Source: Corynebacterium lowii (lineage in GTDB: Bacteria > Actinomycetota > Actinomycetes > Mycobacteriales > Mycobacteriaceae). From it: a DNA stretch of 64,000 bases. Position numbers and translations under genes: made by a program. The stretch covers positions 186,001 through 250,000 of the forward strand of contig NZ_LKEV01000001.1 in assembly GCF_001412085.1 (NCBI RefSeq), in the 5' to 3' direction. Below, piece after piece: positions 7,196 through 16,808 of the stretch. The notes beneath the pieces are model-generated. The model was not told the origin of the DNA. It saw only the letters and a program-made list of their open reading frames with translations, and ran no database searches. Each line of letters begins with the position of its first letter. Position 1 is the first letter of the stretch.

Positions 7196-9253
7196 TTAAG
7201 CGGATTCCTTTTCCTTCTCCTCTTCCTCGGAGGGCAGGGGATCCACACCGGAATCGTTGAGCATGGGCACGTCTACCAGGGCGTCCGGGATACCGAAGGC
7301 ATCCACGAGTACCTCGGACCACGGCGCGATGGAATCCACGAGGTCGTTGACCGCCGCGCGGGCCGCCTTGGTGCGGTTGCCGGAGAGGATGTTCTGCTCC
7401 TGGTACCAGCCAGCGTGCTTCAGGATGGTGGAGAGGGCGAAGAGATCGCGGATCTGCTCCAGCACGGGGTGGGCGGGGGAGTCATCGGGCAGCTCGGCCT
7501 CGGCTTCCACCAGGGCCTCGATGAGCATGGCGTCGATGCGGGCCCAAGCGAGGTCGATGAGGTGGTCCTGGGCCTTGTCCACGAGGTCCACGGCGTCGGC
7601 GGGCTCCATCTTCTTGGCGTCCTTGAGGCGGTTAGCCAGGGACTTCAGCAGGCTATGCTCGCGCTCTTGGAGGATCTTCACCTGGTAGCCTGCGTCGAAG
7701 AGGGAGGTCTCATCGCGGTCGCTCACGCGGTCGATGAGGCTCTGAACGGCCAGCGGAATGGCGGTGCGCTGGCGCAGGGCGTCGCCAATGCTTTCCACAC
7801 CGAACTTCACCATGTCGATGGGGGAGAGATCGGAGAGGTCGCGGGCGTAGGCGGTGATGAGTTCCTTGCCCACCATCTGTACGAGCACGGTGTTATCGCC
7901 CTCGAAGGTGGTGAACACATCGGAATCGGCCTTGAAGGTGGTCAGGCGGTTTTCCGTCATGTAACCGGCGCCTCCGCAGGCCTCGCGGCACTCCTGGATG
8001 GTCTCGGTGGCGTGCGCGGTGGCGGCCACCTTCACGGCGGAGGCGCGGGATTCCATCTCGCGCTGCTTGCGCAGTTGCTCGTCATTGGGCTTGGCTACGT
8101 CCCACTGGCCGCGCTCGATGGCGGTGGTTTGGTCGTGCAGGTTCTCGATGACCTGGTTTTGCAGCAGCGCCAGGGCGTAGGAACGCGCCAGGCGGGGGAG
8201 CAGGCGCAGACGGTGTGCGCGGTGGTCGATCAGGCGCTTCTCCTTGCCCGGCAGGCCCTCGAACTGACGGCGGCGCATGGCGTAGCGCAGCGCGATGGTC
8301 AGGGAGGCGCGGGTAGCGGCGCCACCGGCGGCGCCCACGGAGACGCGGCCGCGCACCAGGGTGCCCAGCATGGTGAAGAAGCGGCGGTTGTGGGAGTCGA
8401 TGGGTGAGGTGTAGGTGCCGTCCTCGGAGACGTCGCCAAAGCGGTTGAGCAGGGCCTCGCGGGGCACGCGCACGTTGTCAAAGAGGAGGGTGCCGTTGTC
8501 CACGCCGCGCAGGCCGCCCTTGTAGCCGTGGTCCCCGATGGTCACGCCGGGCATGGGGTTGCCCTCTTCGTCGCGGATGGGTACCAGCAGGCAGTGCACG
8601 CCGTGGGATTCCTTGGAATCCGGGGTGTGGAGCTGCGCGAATACCGCGGCCATGCGGCCGTGGCGGGCGGCGTTGCCGATGTAAACCTTCTGCGCCGAGA
8701 AGCTCGGGGAGTGAACCACGAACTCCTTGGTCTCAGGGTCGTAGGTGGCGGTGGTTTCGAGGTGCTGCACATCGGAACCGTGGCCGCGCTCGGTCATGCC
8801 GAAGCATCCGAGGAGGCGCAGCTCGATGATGTCCTCGATGTACTTGCGGTGGCGCTCGGTACCCAGGGCGTCCACGGCGCCACCCCACAGGCCCCACTGC
8901 ACGCCGCCCTTGACCATCGTGGAGAGGTCGGCGTAGCCGAGCATTTCCATGCCGGTGAGCGTGGAGCCGAGATCGCCGCTGCCGCCGTTCTTAGAGGAGA
9001 ACACGCCGCGCTGGAGGCCGGTGGCGCGGATCTGCTCCAGGTTGCCGAGCATGGACTCGCGGGCCTCTTCCAGGGTCTGGGAGGGGTCGGGGAGCAAGTC
9101 GGCCTTGCTGAAAGCCTCGCGGAAGGTCTCGCGGGCGCTGGCCCAGCGACCGTCGAGAAGCAGCTGGAGATCCTTGGCTGCGGTGGGGTCGGGGGTGGTG
9201 GGGAGGGTGCGCGGGCTACCGGGTTCCGGGGTGGCGCGGTTCTTGTCAGTCAT
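7196..9253 (-). CDS. acyl-CoA dehydrogenase/oxidase family protein (FadE type)
   Basis: A 685-residue flavoprotein of the acyl-CoA dehydrogenase/oxidase superfamily, longer than the usual 380-400 residues because of a C-terminal extension like that of acyl-CoA oxidases. CFGMTERGHGSDVQ is the FAD/acyl-binding strand, and GGAGYMTENRL with TFEGDNTVLVQM is the C-terminal flavin and catalytic region. It introduces a trans-2 double bond into acyl-CoA. It lies 24 bases downstream of the thiolase and opposite FabG- and MaoC-like genes, an arrangement matching the mycobacterial fadE5-fadA2-fabG4-htdX neighbourhood. The tail is acidic and lysine-rich (EEEEKEKESA). Confidence 0.88.
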   Translation of the reverse strand: MTDKNRATPEPGSPRTLPTTPDPTAAKDLQLLLDGRWASARETFREAFSKADLLPDPSQTLEEARESMLGNLEQIRATGLQRGVFSSKNGGSGDLGSTLTGMEMLGYADLSTMVKGGVQWGLWGGAVDALGTERHRKYIEDIIELRLLGCFGMTERGHGSDVQHLETTATYDPETKEFVVHSPSFSAQKVYIGNAARHGRMAAVFAQLHTPDSKESHGVHCLLVPIRDEEGNPMPGVTIGDHGYKGGLRGVDNGTLLFDNVRVPREALLNRFGDVSEDGTYTSPIDSHNRRFFTMLGTLVRGRVSVGAAGGAATRASLTIALRYAMRRRQFEGLPGKEKRLIDHRAHRLRLLPRLARSYALALLQNQVIENLHDQTTAIERGQWDVAKPNDEQLRKQREMESRASAVKVAATAHATETIQECREACGGAGYMTENRLTTFKADSDVFTTFEGDNTVLVQMVGKELITAYARDLSDLSPIDMVKFGVESIGDALRQRTAIPLAVQSLIDRVSDRDETSLFDAGYQVKILQEREHSLLKSLANRLKDAKKMEPADAVDLVDKAQDHLIDLAWARIDAMLIEALVEAEAELPDDSPAHPVLEQIRDLFALSTILKHAGWYQEQNILSGNRTKAARAAVNDLVDSIAPWSEVLVDAFGIPDALVDVPMLNDSGVDPLPSEEEEKEKESA

Positions 9254-9277
9254 GGTGGGAAACTCCTATTGAAGTGA

Positions 9278-10573
9278 TTAACGCTCGATGATGGCGACGA
9301 CGCCCTGACCACCTGCGGCGCAGATGCTCACGAGGGTGCGTCCGCCGCCGTTTTCTTCCAGGGTCTTGGCTGCGGTGGCGATGATGCGCCCGCCGGTGGC
9401 GGCGAAGGGGTGACCAGCGGCAAGGGAGGAGCCCTTGACGTTGAGCTTGCTGCGGTCGATGGCGCCCAGCGGGGCGTCGAGGCCGAGGCGGTCGCGGCAG
9501 TAGGACTCGGATTCCCAGGCGGCCAGCGTGGCGAGAACCTGGGAGGCGAAGGCCTCGTGAATCTCGTAGAAATCAAAGTCCTGGAGGCTCAGACCGTTGC
9601 GGGCCAGCAGGCGCGGAACCGCATAGGTGGGGGCCATGAGCAGGCCGTCGCCACCGTGCACGAAGTCCACGGAGGCGGTCTCGGAATCCACCAGGTAGGC
9701 GCGCACGGGGATGTTGTGCTGGGCGGCCCATTCCTCGGAGGAGAGCAGGGCTACGGAGGCGCCGTCGGTCAGCGGGGTGGAGTTGCCCGCGGTCATGGTG
9801 GCCTGGGCTCCGTGCTGCTCGGCATCCTTCTTGCCAAAAACGGGCTTGAGCTTGGCGAGCTTTTCCAGGGAGGAATCGGGGCGCAGGTTGGTATCGCGCT
9901 GCACGCCCAGGAAGGGGGTGATGAGGTCGGAGAAGAAGCCGGCCTCGTAGGCGGCGGCCAGGTTCTGGTGGGACTTCACGGCCAGCTCGTCCTGGTCGGC
10001 GCGGCTGATGCCGAATTCGCGGGCGGTAATCGCCGCGTGCTCGCCCATGGAAAGGCCGGTGCGTGGTTCGCCGTTGCGGGGCTGCTCGGGAGCCAGCTGA
10101 GCGGGGCGAATGGAACCGATGAGCTTGAGGCGATCGGCGGCGGTGCGCGCCGTGGAGAGCTTGATGAGCGTGCGGCGCAGGTCATCGCCCACGGCCAGGG
10201 GGGCGTCGGACGTGGTGTCCACGCCACCGGCCAGGCCGGACTCGATGCGTTCCAGGGCGATGGCGTCGGCCACCTGGATGGCGCTGGTCAGGCCCGTGCC
10301 GCAGGCGTGCTGGAGGTCAAAGGCCGGGGTGCGCGAGCCCAGCGCGGAGCCGAGCACGCACTCGCGGGTGAGGTTGAAGTCGCGGGAATGCTTGAGCACC
10401 GCGCCGGCGGCCACGAGGCCCAGGGTTTCGTCCTGGAGCCCGTAGCGGGCCACGGCACCGTCGATGGCGGCGGTGAGCATGTCCTGGTTAGAGGCGTTTG
10501 CGTACTCCTTGTTGGAGCGTGCAAAGGGGATACGGTTTCCGCCGAGGATTGCGACCTTGCGGGGGGTAGTCAT
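9278..10573 (-). CDS. acetyl-CoA C-acyltransferase (thiolase, FadA2-like)
   Basis: A 431-residue thiolase that condenses or cleaves acyl-CoA at the beta-keto position. The nucleophilic Cys91 lies in QHACGTGLTS, the catalytic His in the family motif IHEAFASQ, and the second Cys in SICAAGGQG near the C-terminus. KGSSLAAGHPFAATG is the thiolase loop. It is upstream of the FadE gene in an operon and divergent from fabG, with a shared 160-base control region. Together with the neighbouring reductase and hydratase it covers a full cycle of fatty-acyl elongation or degradation. Confidence 0.92.
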   Translation of the reverse strand: MTTPRKVAILGGNRIPFARSNKEYANASNQDMLTAAIDGAVARYGLQDETLGLVAAGAVLKHSRDFNLTRECVLGSALGSRTPAFDLQHACGTGLTSAIQVADAIALERIESGLAGGVDTTSDAPLAVGDDLRRTLIKLSTARTAADRLKLIGSIRPAQLAPEQPRNGEPRTGLSMGEHAAITAREFGISRADQDELAVKSHQNLAAAYEAGFFSDLITPFLGVQRDTNLRPDSSLEKLAKLKPVFGKKDAEQHGAQATMTAGNSTPLTDGASVALLSSEEWAAQHNIPVRAYLVDSETASVDFVHGGDGLLMAPTYAVPRLLARNGLSLQDFDFYEIHEAFASQVLATLAAWESESYCRDRLGLDAPLGAIDRSKLNVKGSSLAAGHPFAATGGRIIATAAKTLEENGGGRTLVSICAAGGQGVVAIIER

Positions 10574-10616
10574 CTGTGCTCCGTCCTAATCGGTGATCTC
10601 TGCATGACAGTCTAAC

Positions 10617-10659
10617 GTGATTCAAGGCATAGCGTTCAAAAATCTATAATGTGAATCAC
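10617..10659 (+). promoter_or_regulatory. fabG promoter with 8-bp inverted-repeat operator candidate
   Basis: TATAAT at 10645-10650 is a perfect -10 box, preceded at 18 bases by TTCAAG (10621-10626). GTGATTCA (10617-10624) and TGAATCAC (10652-10659) form a perfect inverted repeat whose arms overlap the -35 box and abut the -10 box. A repressor dimer bound across both arms would block the rightward fabG promoter and sits in the region that must also drive the leftward thiolase operon. The regulator is not in the window. Confidence 0.55.
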
Positions 10660-10733
10660 TGATCCGCCTGCTACGGTAGACAAAGATGTGGCGTAAGAAA
10701 AGCGCCATCCCCACGACGTTAGGAGAAGAACCC

Positions 10734-12068
10734 TTGTCCTCCTCTAAAAAAGGCCTGCTAGAGCAACTGATTAACTCCCCGCTTGCCGGAAAAGCGGGGG
10801 TGCCGCAGGGTGAGCCGCTGCGCCGCTACAAGCCCGGCGAGCCGCTTCTCGACGCCCCCGTGGTCATCGGCGGCGCCTCCGGCAGCCGCTTCACCTCCGG
10901 GTTGAAGGACCTCCTCGGCGGCGACTACCAGTACCTCAACCCCGAGGCCGACACCAAGCGCGGCGCCATCGTTTTTGACGCCACCGGCATCACCCGCGCC
11001 GAGGACCTTCACGAGATCTACGACTTCCTCCACCCCCAGATGCGCAAGCTGGCCCCCTGCGCCCGCGTGGTGGTGCTGGGCAGCACCCCGGAACTGGTGA
11101 CCGACCGCGACGAGCACATCTGCCAGCGCGCCCTGGAGGGATTCACCCGCTCCCTGGCTAAGGAGCTGCGCCGCGGAGCCACCGCGCAGCTGGTGTACGT
11201 GGCCCCGGAGGCGGAGCTCAAGGCCGCCGAATCCACCCTGCGCTTCCTGCTTTCCGGCAAGTCCGCCTTCGTGGACGCCCAGGTGATCCGCGTGACCGCC
11301 GAGGCCACCGGCACCGCCGATTGGGAGCGCCCCCTCGACGGTAAGGTGGCCGTGGTCACCGGTGCCGCGCGCGGCATCGGAGCCACCATCGCTGAGGTGC
11401 TGGCCCGCGACGGCGCGAAGGTCATCTGCGTGGACATCCCCCAGGCTGGCGAGGGCCTGACCAAGACCGCCAACCGCGTCAAGGGCACCGCACTGCCTCT
11501 CGACGTCACCGCCGCCGACGCCGCCGATCAGCTCCAGAAGCACGCCGCCGACCGCCACGGCGGACCCATCGACATCATCGTCCACAATGCCGGTGTGACC
11601 AGGGACAAGCTCTTTGCAAACATGAACGAGGGCCAGTGGGCGATGGTGCAAAACATCAACCTGGTGGCTCCCATCCGCATCACCGAGGGGCTGCTGGCTA
11701 ACGGCGGCCTGGCTGACGGCGGCCGCGTGGTGGGCGTTTCCTCTATGGCCGGTATCGCGGGTAACCGCGGCCAGACCAACTACGCCACCACCAAGGCAGG
11801 CGTCATCGGCCTCGTGGACACTTTCTCCGAGGAGCTGGCCTCCCGCGGCATCACCGTCAACGCCGTGGCCCCCGGCTTCATCGAGACCGCCATGACCGCC
11901 GCCATCCCCTTCGGCACCCGCGAGGTGGGACGCCGCCTGAACTCGCTGTCCCAGGGCGGCCAAACTATCGACGTCGCGGAAACCATCGCGTACTTTGCCG
12001 GTAACGCCTCCGGCGCGGTCACCGGCAACACCGTTCGCGTATGCGGCCAGAACCTCCTGGGAGCCTAA
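10734..12068 (+). CDS. fabG: 3-oxoacyl-ACP reductase, FabG4-like (two-domain SDR)
   Basis: A 444-residue high-molecular-weight FabG. An N-terminal degenerate Rossmann-like domain of about 200 residues is followed by a catalytic SDR domain: VTGAARGIG is the NAD(P) loop, [14 protein letters not shown] the second motif, [10 protein letters not shown] the Ser, and YATTK the catalytic Tyr-Lys pair. The TTG at 10734 is chosen as start because AGGAGA lies 7 bases upstream and the product then begins [16 protein letters not shown], like mycobacterial FabG4; the ATG at 10686 lacks a ribosome-binding site. It reduces 3-oxoacyl thioesters and forms an operon with the MaoC hydratase. Confidence 0.9.
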   Translation: MSSSKKGLLEQLINSPLAGKAGVPQGEPLRRYKPGEPLLDAPVVIGGASGSRFTSGLKDLLGGDYQYLNPEADTKRGAIVFDATGITRAEDLHEIYDFLHPQMRKLAPCARVVVLGSTPELVTDRDEHICQRALEGFTRSLAKELRRGATAQLVYVAPEAELKAAESTLRFLLSGKSAFVDAQVIRVTAEATGTADWERPLDGKVAVVTGAARGIGATIAEVLARDGAKVICVDIPQAGEGLTKTANRVKGTALPLDVTAADAADQLQKHAADRHGGPIDIIVHNAGVTRDKLFANMNEGQWAMVQNINLVAPIRITEGLLANGGLADGGRVVGVSSMAGIAGNRGQTNYATTKAGVIGLVDTFSEELASRGITVNAVAPGFIETAMTAAIPFGTREVGRRLNSLSQGGQTIDVAETIAYFAGNASGAVTGNTVRVCGQNLLGA

Positions 12069-12070
12069 CC

Positions 12071-13003
12071 ATGACTCACCACGAACTCCCCGCAATCCCC
12101 GACCTCATGCGCGAATACGGCAACGCCGCGCGTGATCTCCTCCCCGTGGTGGGTACCAAGCGGCGTGCCACCGGTGACCCCAGCACCTCCTATGGCGTGC
12201 GCGGGGTGACTATCGACGCCGCCCACCTGGCGGCCTATGCCCAGGCCACCGGGCTGCGCCTGGGTAGCACGTTGCCGGTGACCTACCCCTACGTGCTCTC
12301 CTTCCCCCTGGCGATCAAGGTGATGGGCGCCCCGGACTTCCCCTTCAACGCTGTGGGGGCGGTGCACCTGACCAACGTGATCGAGCAGTATCGGGCCATC
12401 GAGATCACCGAGTCCCTGGATATTAAGGTGCACGCAGAAAATCTGCGGCCGCACCGCAAGGGCCTGCTCATTGACATGGTGACGGAGGTCGAGATAGCCG
12501 GAGAACTGGTGTGGAAGCAGACCTCCGGATTCCTCGCCAAGGGCGCCAAGATGTCTGGCACCTCCTTTGCGCCGGAAGATAGCGGCTCGCTCTTTGAAGA
12601 ACAGCCCGCACTCCCCGAGGGTGTGCCCACCGCCTCCTGGCGGGTGACCCCGGCAGAGATCAAGGCCTATGCCCAGGCCTCTGGTGATAAAAACCCCATC
12701 CACGTCTCCTCCCTGGGGGCCAAGGCCTTCGGGTTCCCCGCCACGATTGCGCACGGCATGTGGTCCGCCGCCGCCATGCTGGCGGGCGTGGAGGGATACG
12801 TGCCCGAGTCTGCACGCTACAGCGTGGAGTTTGCCAAGCCCGTGGTTCTGCCCACGCGCGTGGGCTTCTATGCCGAGCGCCGTGGTGAAGGTGGTGTTGG
12901 TGAGGCTGGCTCTGGTGAGTCCGGCGCGGGTTGGGATCTCCAACTGCGCAAGGCCTCCAAGCCCACGACGCTGCACGCGGTGGCGCGGTTGGAGCAGATC
13001 TGA
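12071..13003 (+). CDS. MaoC-like (R)-specific enoyl/3-hydroxyacyl dehydratase, HtdX-like
   Basis: A 310-residue double hot-dog protein. The C-terminal half has the hydratase-2 signature YAQASGDKNPIH followed by GFPATIAHGMW, with Asp and His as catalytic residues. The N-terminal hot-dog lacks that motif, as in HtdX. It begins 3 bases after fabG stops, so the reductase and dehydratase are co-translated. The probable reaction is reversible hydration of trans-2-enoyl thioesters. A glycine/serine-rich insert (about residues 275-288) in the last hot-dog region is unusual and looks like a flexible loop. Confidence 0.9.
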   Translation: MTHHELPAIPDLMREYGNAARDLLPVVGTKRRATGDPSTSYGVRGVTIDAAHLAAYAQATGLRLGSTLPVTYPYVLSFPLAIKVMGAPDFPFNAVGAVHLTNVIEQYRAIEITESLDIKVHAENLRPHRKGLLIDMVTEVEIAGELVWKQTSGFLAKGAKMSGTSFAPEDSGSLFEEQPALPEGVPTASWRVTPAEIKAYAQASGDKNPIHVSSLGAKAFGFPATIAHGMWSAAAMLAGVEGYVPESARYSVEFAKPVVLPTRVGFYAERRGEGGVGEAGSGESGAGWDLQLRKASKPTTLHAVARLEQI

Positions 13004-13054
13004 GTTATAGCGTGAGTGCTTAGCGTCAGTACGTAGTGGCTGCGGCAGCAGCGA

Positions 13055-13312
13055 CACTAAGGGGTGCCACTAGGCGGGCGGCGAGGGAGATGCCGCCTCT
13101 AGTGGCACCCCTTCGGCGTGTTTGAGGCGTGGGAGTGGGGCGTGATCGAATGGGGGAACGTGAGAGCGTGACGGGTTGGGTTTGGGGCGCCCGCCGGATG
13201 GCCTCAGCGAGTAGTTCGCACCGGCCCCGGTGACAACCCCGGTCCCCAACCCCAAGGGGTGCCACTGCGGGGTGGAAAGTGAACCCACCCGCCGCAGTGG
13301 CACCCCTTAGCG
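13055..13312. repeat. intergenic inverted-repeat units (two) in a 385-bp gap
   Basis: Units lie at 13055-13116 and 13251-13312, with arms of 12-14 bp (AAGGGGTGCCACTRG or CTGCG type). The rest of 13004-13388 shows no open gene. It separates the convergent MaoC and emb genes, and I see no U-tract terminator. Confidence 0.88.
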
Positions 13313-13388
13313 TCGGAGAGGGGGAGGCAGCAGTCAGCGCCGCATACCTAGCCCAGCCACCCCACCAAGAATTCAATCCCTTCGTCAA

Positions 13389-16300
13389 TTAATTCTTGGT
13401 GTCGATGTTCATTTCGCCTGGGTTCCACAGCCCGGAGCGCGTGATTTCTTCCACCGTGATCTCGGCGGTGTCGGGGGATTGGCCGGCGGAGTTGGTGCGC
13501 GGCTCGTAGATTTCTATGGAACCCCAGTCGCGGCCCCAGTCGTCGCGGAGGTAACTGGGCAGCTCGTAAGAGTCATTGACGGCCTCCACGGTGCCCATCG
13601 GGCCGCCGCCGGTGTAGTTCTGCACCGGGGTGAGGGTGGATTTACCGGGGTAATCGGGGGAGATGCGGTAGCGCGGAATCTCGGTCACACCGACGTAGTG
13701 GTTGAAGGTGCGCTGGCAGGGGAATTGCAGTGGCACGGTCCAGTCGAGCAGGCCGGGTTGTTCGGAGCCGATCACGTTGTTCAGGCTGTCCAGGGTGGGC
13801 ACGCGCGGCGGGGTGATTCCCAGCCATTCGTCCTCATTGAGGTTGATGTCCTCGGCTTTAATGCGCACCACGTTGGCGGCCTCGGGGAGGTCGGCAAGGG
13901 GGTAGCGCAGGTTGCGCCAGTTGGGGGTGGGTCCAGCATCGTACATCTCCACGGAGCCGGTATCGCTCACGGAGCCATCGGCTTGGCGAGTGCCGTATTC
14001 GAGCACCAGCTTTTGGCCTTCTTGTTCCACGCCGTTGATGTCGTGGTGGTTGATCTTGCCAAAGGCGGAGACCACCACGAGGGGGGCGTCGGCGTCGGGG
14101 GCGTCGGGAAGCTCGTACCAGGCGGTCGTGACCTTGGCGGGGAGTTGTTCGTCCTCCTGGTAGGAACCCAAAACGGGTACCACGGTGTAATCGAGGTCAA
14201 AGGGCAGCTCGTGGGTGGAGCCGTTGACGCCCTCTTGGGAGGAGCCGCGCGAGCCACCGGAATTGCCGTTGTCCTGGCCGGAATCGGAGGAGCCGTCGAC
14301 GTTATCGGAGTCCACCTGGTCGGCAATGGTCGCGCCGGGTCCAGAGGTGCTGGAGGCGTCGTCCTCCACGCTGCCGGGTAGGTTATTAGGGCCGAAGCCG
14401 CGGTTTTCCCCGGCCTCCAGAGATTCGCTCAGAGAGATGCCATCGGTGGGGGTGAGGAAGGAGGCGTTGGTGTTGGTCTCCACCAGGGCGTCGCTGGCCA
14501 GGCCGCAGCTGTTGCCGCCGAAGTTGCGCAGGTTGCCCAGGCCCACGGTGTAGGCTGGGTATTGGCTGGCGAAGGCCTTGCCGAAGCTGAGCAGGGAGAA
14601 GGCCAGCACCACCGCGCTGAGTACCGCGATGGGGGCGGCCGCCAGCCCCGCCCAGCGGGAGGAGGCGTTGGCGCGGCGTCGTTGAGCGAGCACGGTATCG
14701 AGGGTGCCCAGGGCCTCGGCGCGGGTGCGGCGCATGTCCCCGATGAAGGAGAGCACCACGCCGATCACCAGGATCGCCAGGGCGAGGTAGAGCACCACCG
14801 AGGAGGCCTCGATGCCGCGCAGCTGCACGGGCTTATCCCACCACGGAACGTGGAAGCTGGACACGTACCACCAGCCGTTCCATCCGGCCAGAGCGAGGGC
14901 GAAGAGCAGCAGGAAGCCGCCGATGGTCATGGCGCGGGCGCGCGCCGAGCGCACCACCATTGCGCTCAGCGCCACGGCGGCCACGGCGGCGAGCGCGGCG
15001 GCGGTGCCGGCATTGGCGCCGAAGTGGTGGGTCCACTTGGTAGGCGTGAACATGAGGAAGAAGAAGGTGCCGATCACGATGATGATGAGCCGCGTGGTGG
15101 GCCCGGAGGCCGCGCCCGCGATCTTCTTGTTGCGCAGCAGTGCGATGGCCACGATGGCCAGCGAGGCGAAGAACATGAACATGGGGAAGCGGCGGGTAAA
15201 GGAGCCGTCCACCGAGGAGGTAGAAAACAGCGATTGATAGCGTGCGAACTCCTCGTGCCAGGGCAGCGCCGGGCCGATCTCCGAGCGCACCCGGGTGGCC
15301 TCTAGAACGCTCGCTAGCGTCTGATCCCCAAACATACCCACCAGCACCGCTGTGCCCGTGGCCAGCACCGGAGCCAACATCGCCAGGGCGGCCACTAAGT
15401 TGGCGCTTATCGACGCCCTCTCGCCCCCACCGAGCAGCGGCAGGCGCTCGTAGACCAGGCGCAGCAGGGGAGAAAGGGCGGCCAGGAGAGCGGCCACCGC
15501 CATCAGACCCGTAGGCCCGGTGGCCAAGGAAAGCGCGGCCAGCAGCACGCCGACGGCACCGGGGAAGATGCGGCGGGTTTCGATGGCACGCTCGAAGGAG
15601 GCCCAGGCCAGAATGGAACCCATAGCGATGATGGGCTCCGGGCGTGTGCCGTTGTTATAGGGCAGCCAGAAGGCCAGGAAAATCAGGGCGGCGGTCCACT
15701 GGGCCAGGCGGCGGCCACCGACCTTATCACCCAGGCGTGGCAGTAGATAGCGTGAGAGCGTGAACCAGATGATGAGCCCGGAAAGGAGGGCGGGCAGACG
15801 CATCCACACCGAGGCGGTGGAGACCTGCGTCATGAGGCCCAGAATGTCGTAATAGGGCCAGCCGAAGGGGGCTTCGGGTACACCGAACCAGCGGTAATAG
15901 TTGGCCATGTAGCCGGAATCCTCGGCCAGACGGGCCATCGAGAGGATATAACCGTCGTCGGCGGTATTGGCACCTATGACGTGCCACAGCGCGAGGCTGG
16001 AGACCACCAAACCATCGAGCGGGCGGGGTTTCCACCACCCGGCAGGTAAGGGACTGGAGAGGTGGCCCTGGCTGTCCAAGGAGTCCAGGCGACGCAGGCA
16101 CCACAGAGAGGCCACCAACATGATGAGGCCGAGCACGATCGCGCCTTGTTTGAGGGCGGTGGCCGAGGAAGTGAAGCGAGAGTTGATCTCTACGTGGACG
16201 TTGAGCCCGGCGTCGATAAGCTTTGCCGCAGCATTGCCCTCTAGCTCGGTGTAGAGGCCGGTGACCTGCGGGCGCACGTCGTCTTTGGAGGTGGCGTCGG

Positions 16301-16802
16301 GGGTGGAGGAGTAGCCGGTGCCCTCGACCCAGGCCTTGGTTTCTTCCTCCGTGGAAGCCAGGGAGAGCATGGCCTGGTCGGGGAGGCCGCGGACCTCCTC
16401 GGCGCTGAGATCAAAGAAGGCCTCGCCGCGCACGGAGACGTTGAGCGCGCCGTCGTAAGAACGCACGAAGAGCCCGCGGTGGGCTGCATCCGTAGAATCG
16501 GCGGGCAAGGTGCCCAGAAGCAACGACTCACCCTCGCGCAGATCCGCGATGGCGGAGACGGGAATCTGCGCCTCCATCTTCTGCGGTGCATACGAGATCA
16601 AGGGCGCATTGACCGAGTTCACGTTGCCCTTTTGCGGCCAATCCAGGCTGGATTGCACCTGATTGACCGGAAGGAAGGGAGTGGCCACAAAGAGCAGGAA
16701 GCCGAGCAAGCCGGTGACGATGGCCAGATTTTTCAGCCAACCTGGGGCCTGCTGCGTGGGAGCGTGTGGTGGCGCGGGGGACGCTTCGGAGGTAACAGAC
16801 AC
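13389..16802 (-). CDS. emb: arabinosyltransferase Emb (arabinogalactan, GT53)
   Basis: An 1137-residue membrane glycosyltransferase of the EmbA/B/C family, which adds arabinofuranose from decaprenyl-phosphoryl-arabinose to the arabinan of arabinogalactan. A short N-terminal cytosolic region and first helix (ATPFLPVNQVQSSLDWP) precede a periplasmic domain. A bank of hydrophobic segments follows (about residues 215-690), with the loop after the first helices rich in acidic residues (IGANTADDGYILSMAR). A large C-terminal periplasmic carbohydrate-binding region comes last and carries a Ser/Gly/Asp-rich linker (about 815-865). Corynebacteria typically have one Emb where mycobacteria have three. 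It lies 6 bases after aftA and contains two copies of the 13-mer core (15405 and 16209). Confidence 0.93.
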   Translation of the reverse strand: MSVTSEASPAPPHAPTQQAPGWLKNLAIVTGLLGFLLFVATPFLPVNQVQSSLDWPQKGNVNSVNAPLISYAPQKMEAQIPVSAIADLREGESLLLGTLPADSTDAAHRGLFVRSYDGALNVSVRGEAFFDLSAEEVRGLPDQAMLSLASTEEETKAWVEGTGYSSTPDATSKDDVRPQVTGLYTELEGNAAAKLIDAGLNVHVEINSRFTSSATALKQGAIVLGLIMLVASLWCLRRLDSLDSQGHLSSPLPAGWWKPRPLDGLVVSSLALWHVIGANTADDGYILSMARLAEDSGYMANYYRWFGVPEAPFGWPYYDILGLMTQVSTASVWMRLPALLSGLIIWFTLSRYLLPRLGDKVGGRRLAQWTAALIFLAFWLPYNNGTRPEPIIAMGSILAWASFERAIETRRIFPGAVGVLLAALSLATGPTGLMAVAALLAALSPLLRLVYERLPLLGGGERASISANLVAALAMLAPVLATGTAVLVGMFGDQTLASVLEATRVRSEIGPALPWHEEFARYQSLFSTSSVDGSFTRRFPMFMFFASLAIVAIALLRNKKIAGAASGPTTRLIIIVIGTFFFLMFTPTKWTHHFGANAGTAAALAAVAAVALSAMVVRSARARAMTIGGFLLLFALALAGWNGWWYVSSFHVPWWDKPVQLRGIEASSVVLYLALAILVIGVVLSFIGDMRRTRAEALGTLDTVLAQRRRANASSRWAGLAAAPIAVLSAVVLAFSLLSFGKAFASQYPAYTVGLGNLRNFGGNSCGLASDALVETNTNASFLTPTDGISLSESLEAGENRGFGPNNLPGSVEDDASSTSGPGATIADQVDSDNVDGSSDSGQDNGNSGGSRGSSQEGVNGSTHELPFDLDYTVVPVLGSYQEDEQLPAKVTTAWYELPDAPDADAPLVVVSAFGKINHHDINGVEQEGQKLVLEYGTRQADGSVSDTGSVEMYDAGPTPNWRNLRYPLADLPEAANVVRIKAEDINLNEDEWLGITPPRVPTLDSLNNVIGSEQPGLLDWTVPLQFPCQRTFNHYVGVTEIPRYRISPDYPGKSTLTPVQNYTGGGPMGTVEAVNDSYELPSYLRDDWGRDWGSIEIYEPRTNSAGQSPDTAEITVEEITRSGLWNPGEMNIDTKN

Positions 16803-16808
16803 AGGCCA

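Noticed and set aside
9410..10615. 401-residue plus-strand frame over the thiolase
   Set aside because: Antisense shadow of a clear thiolase; Gly/Ala/Val-rich with no recognisable motif.
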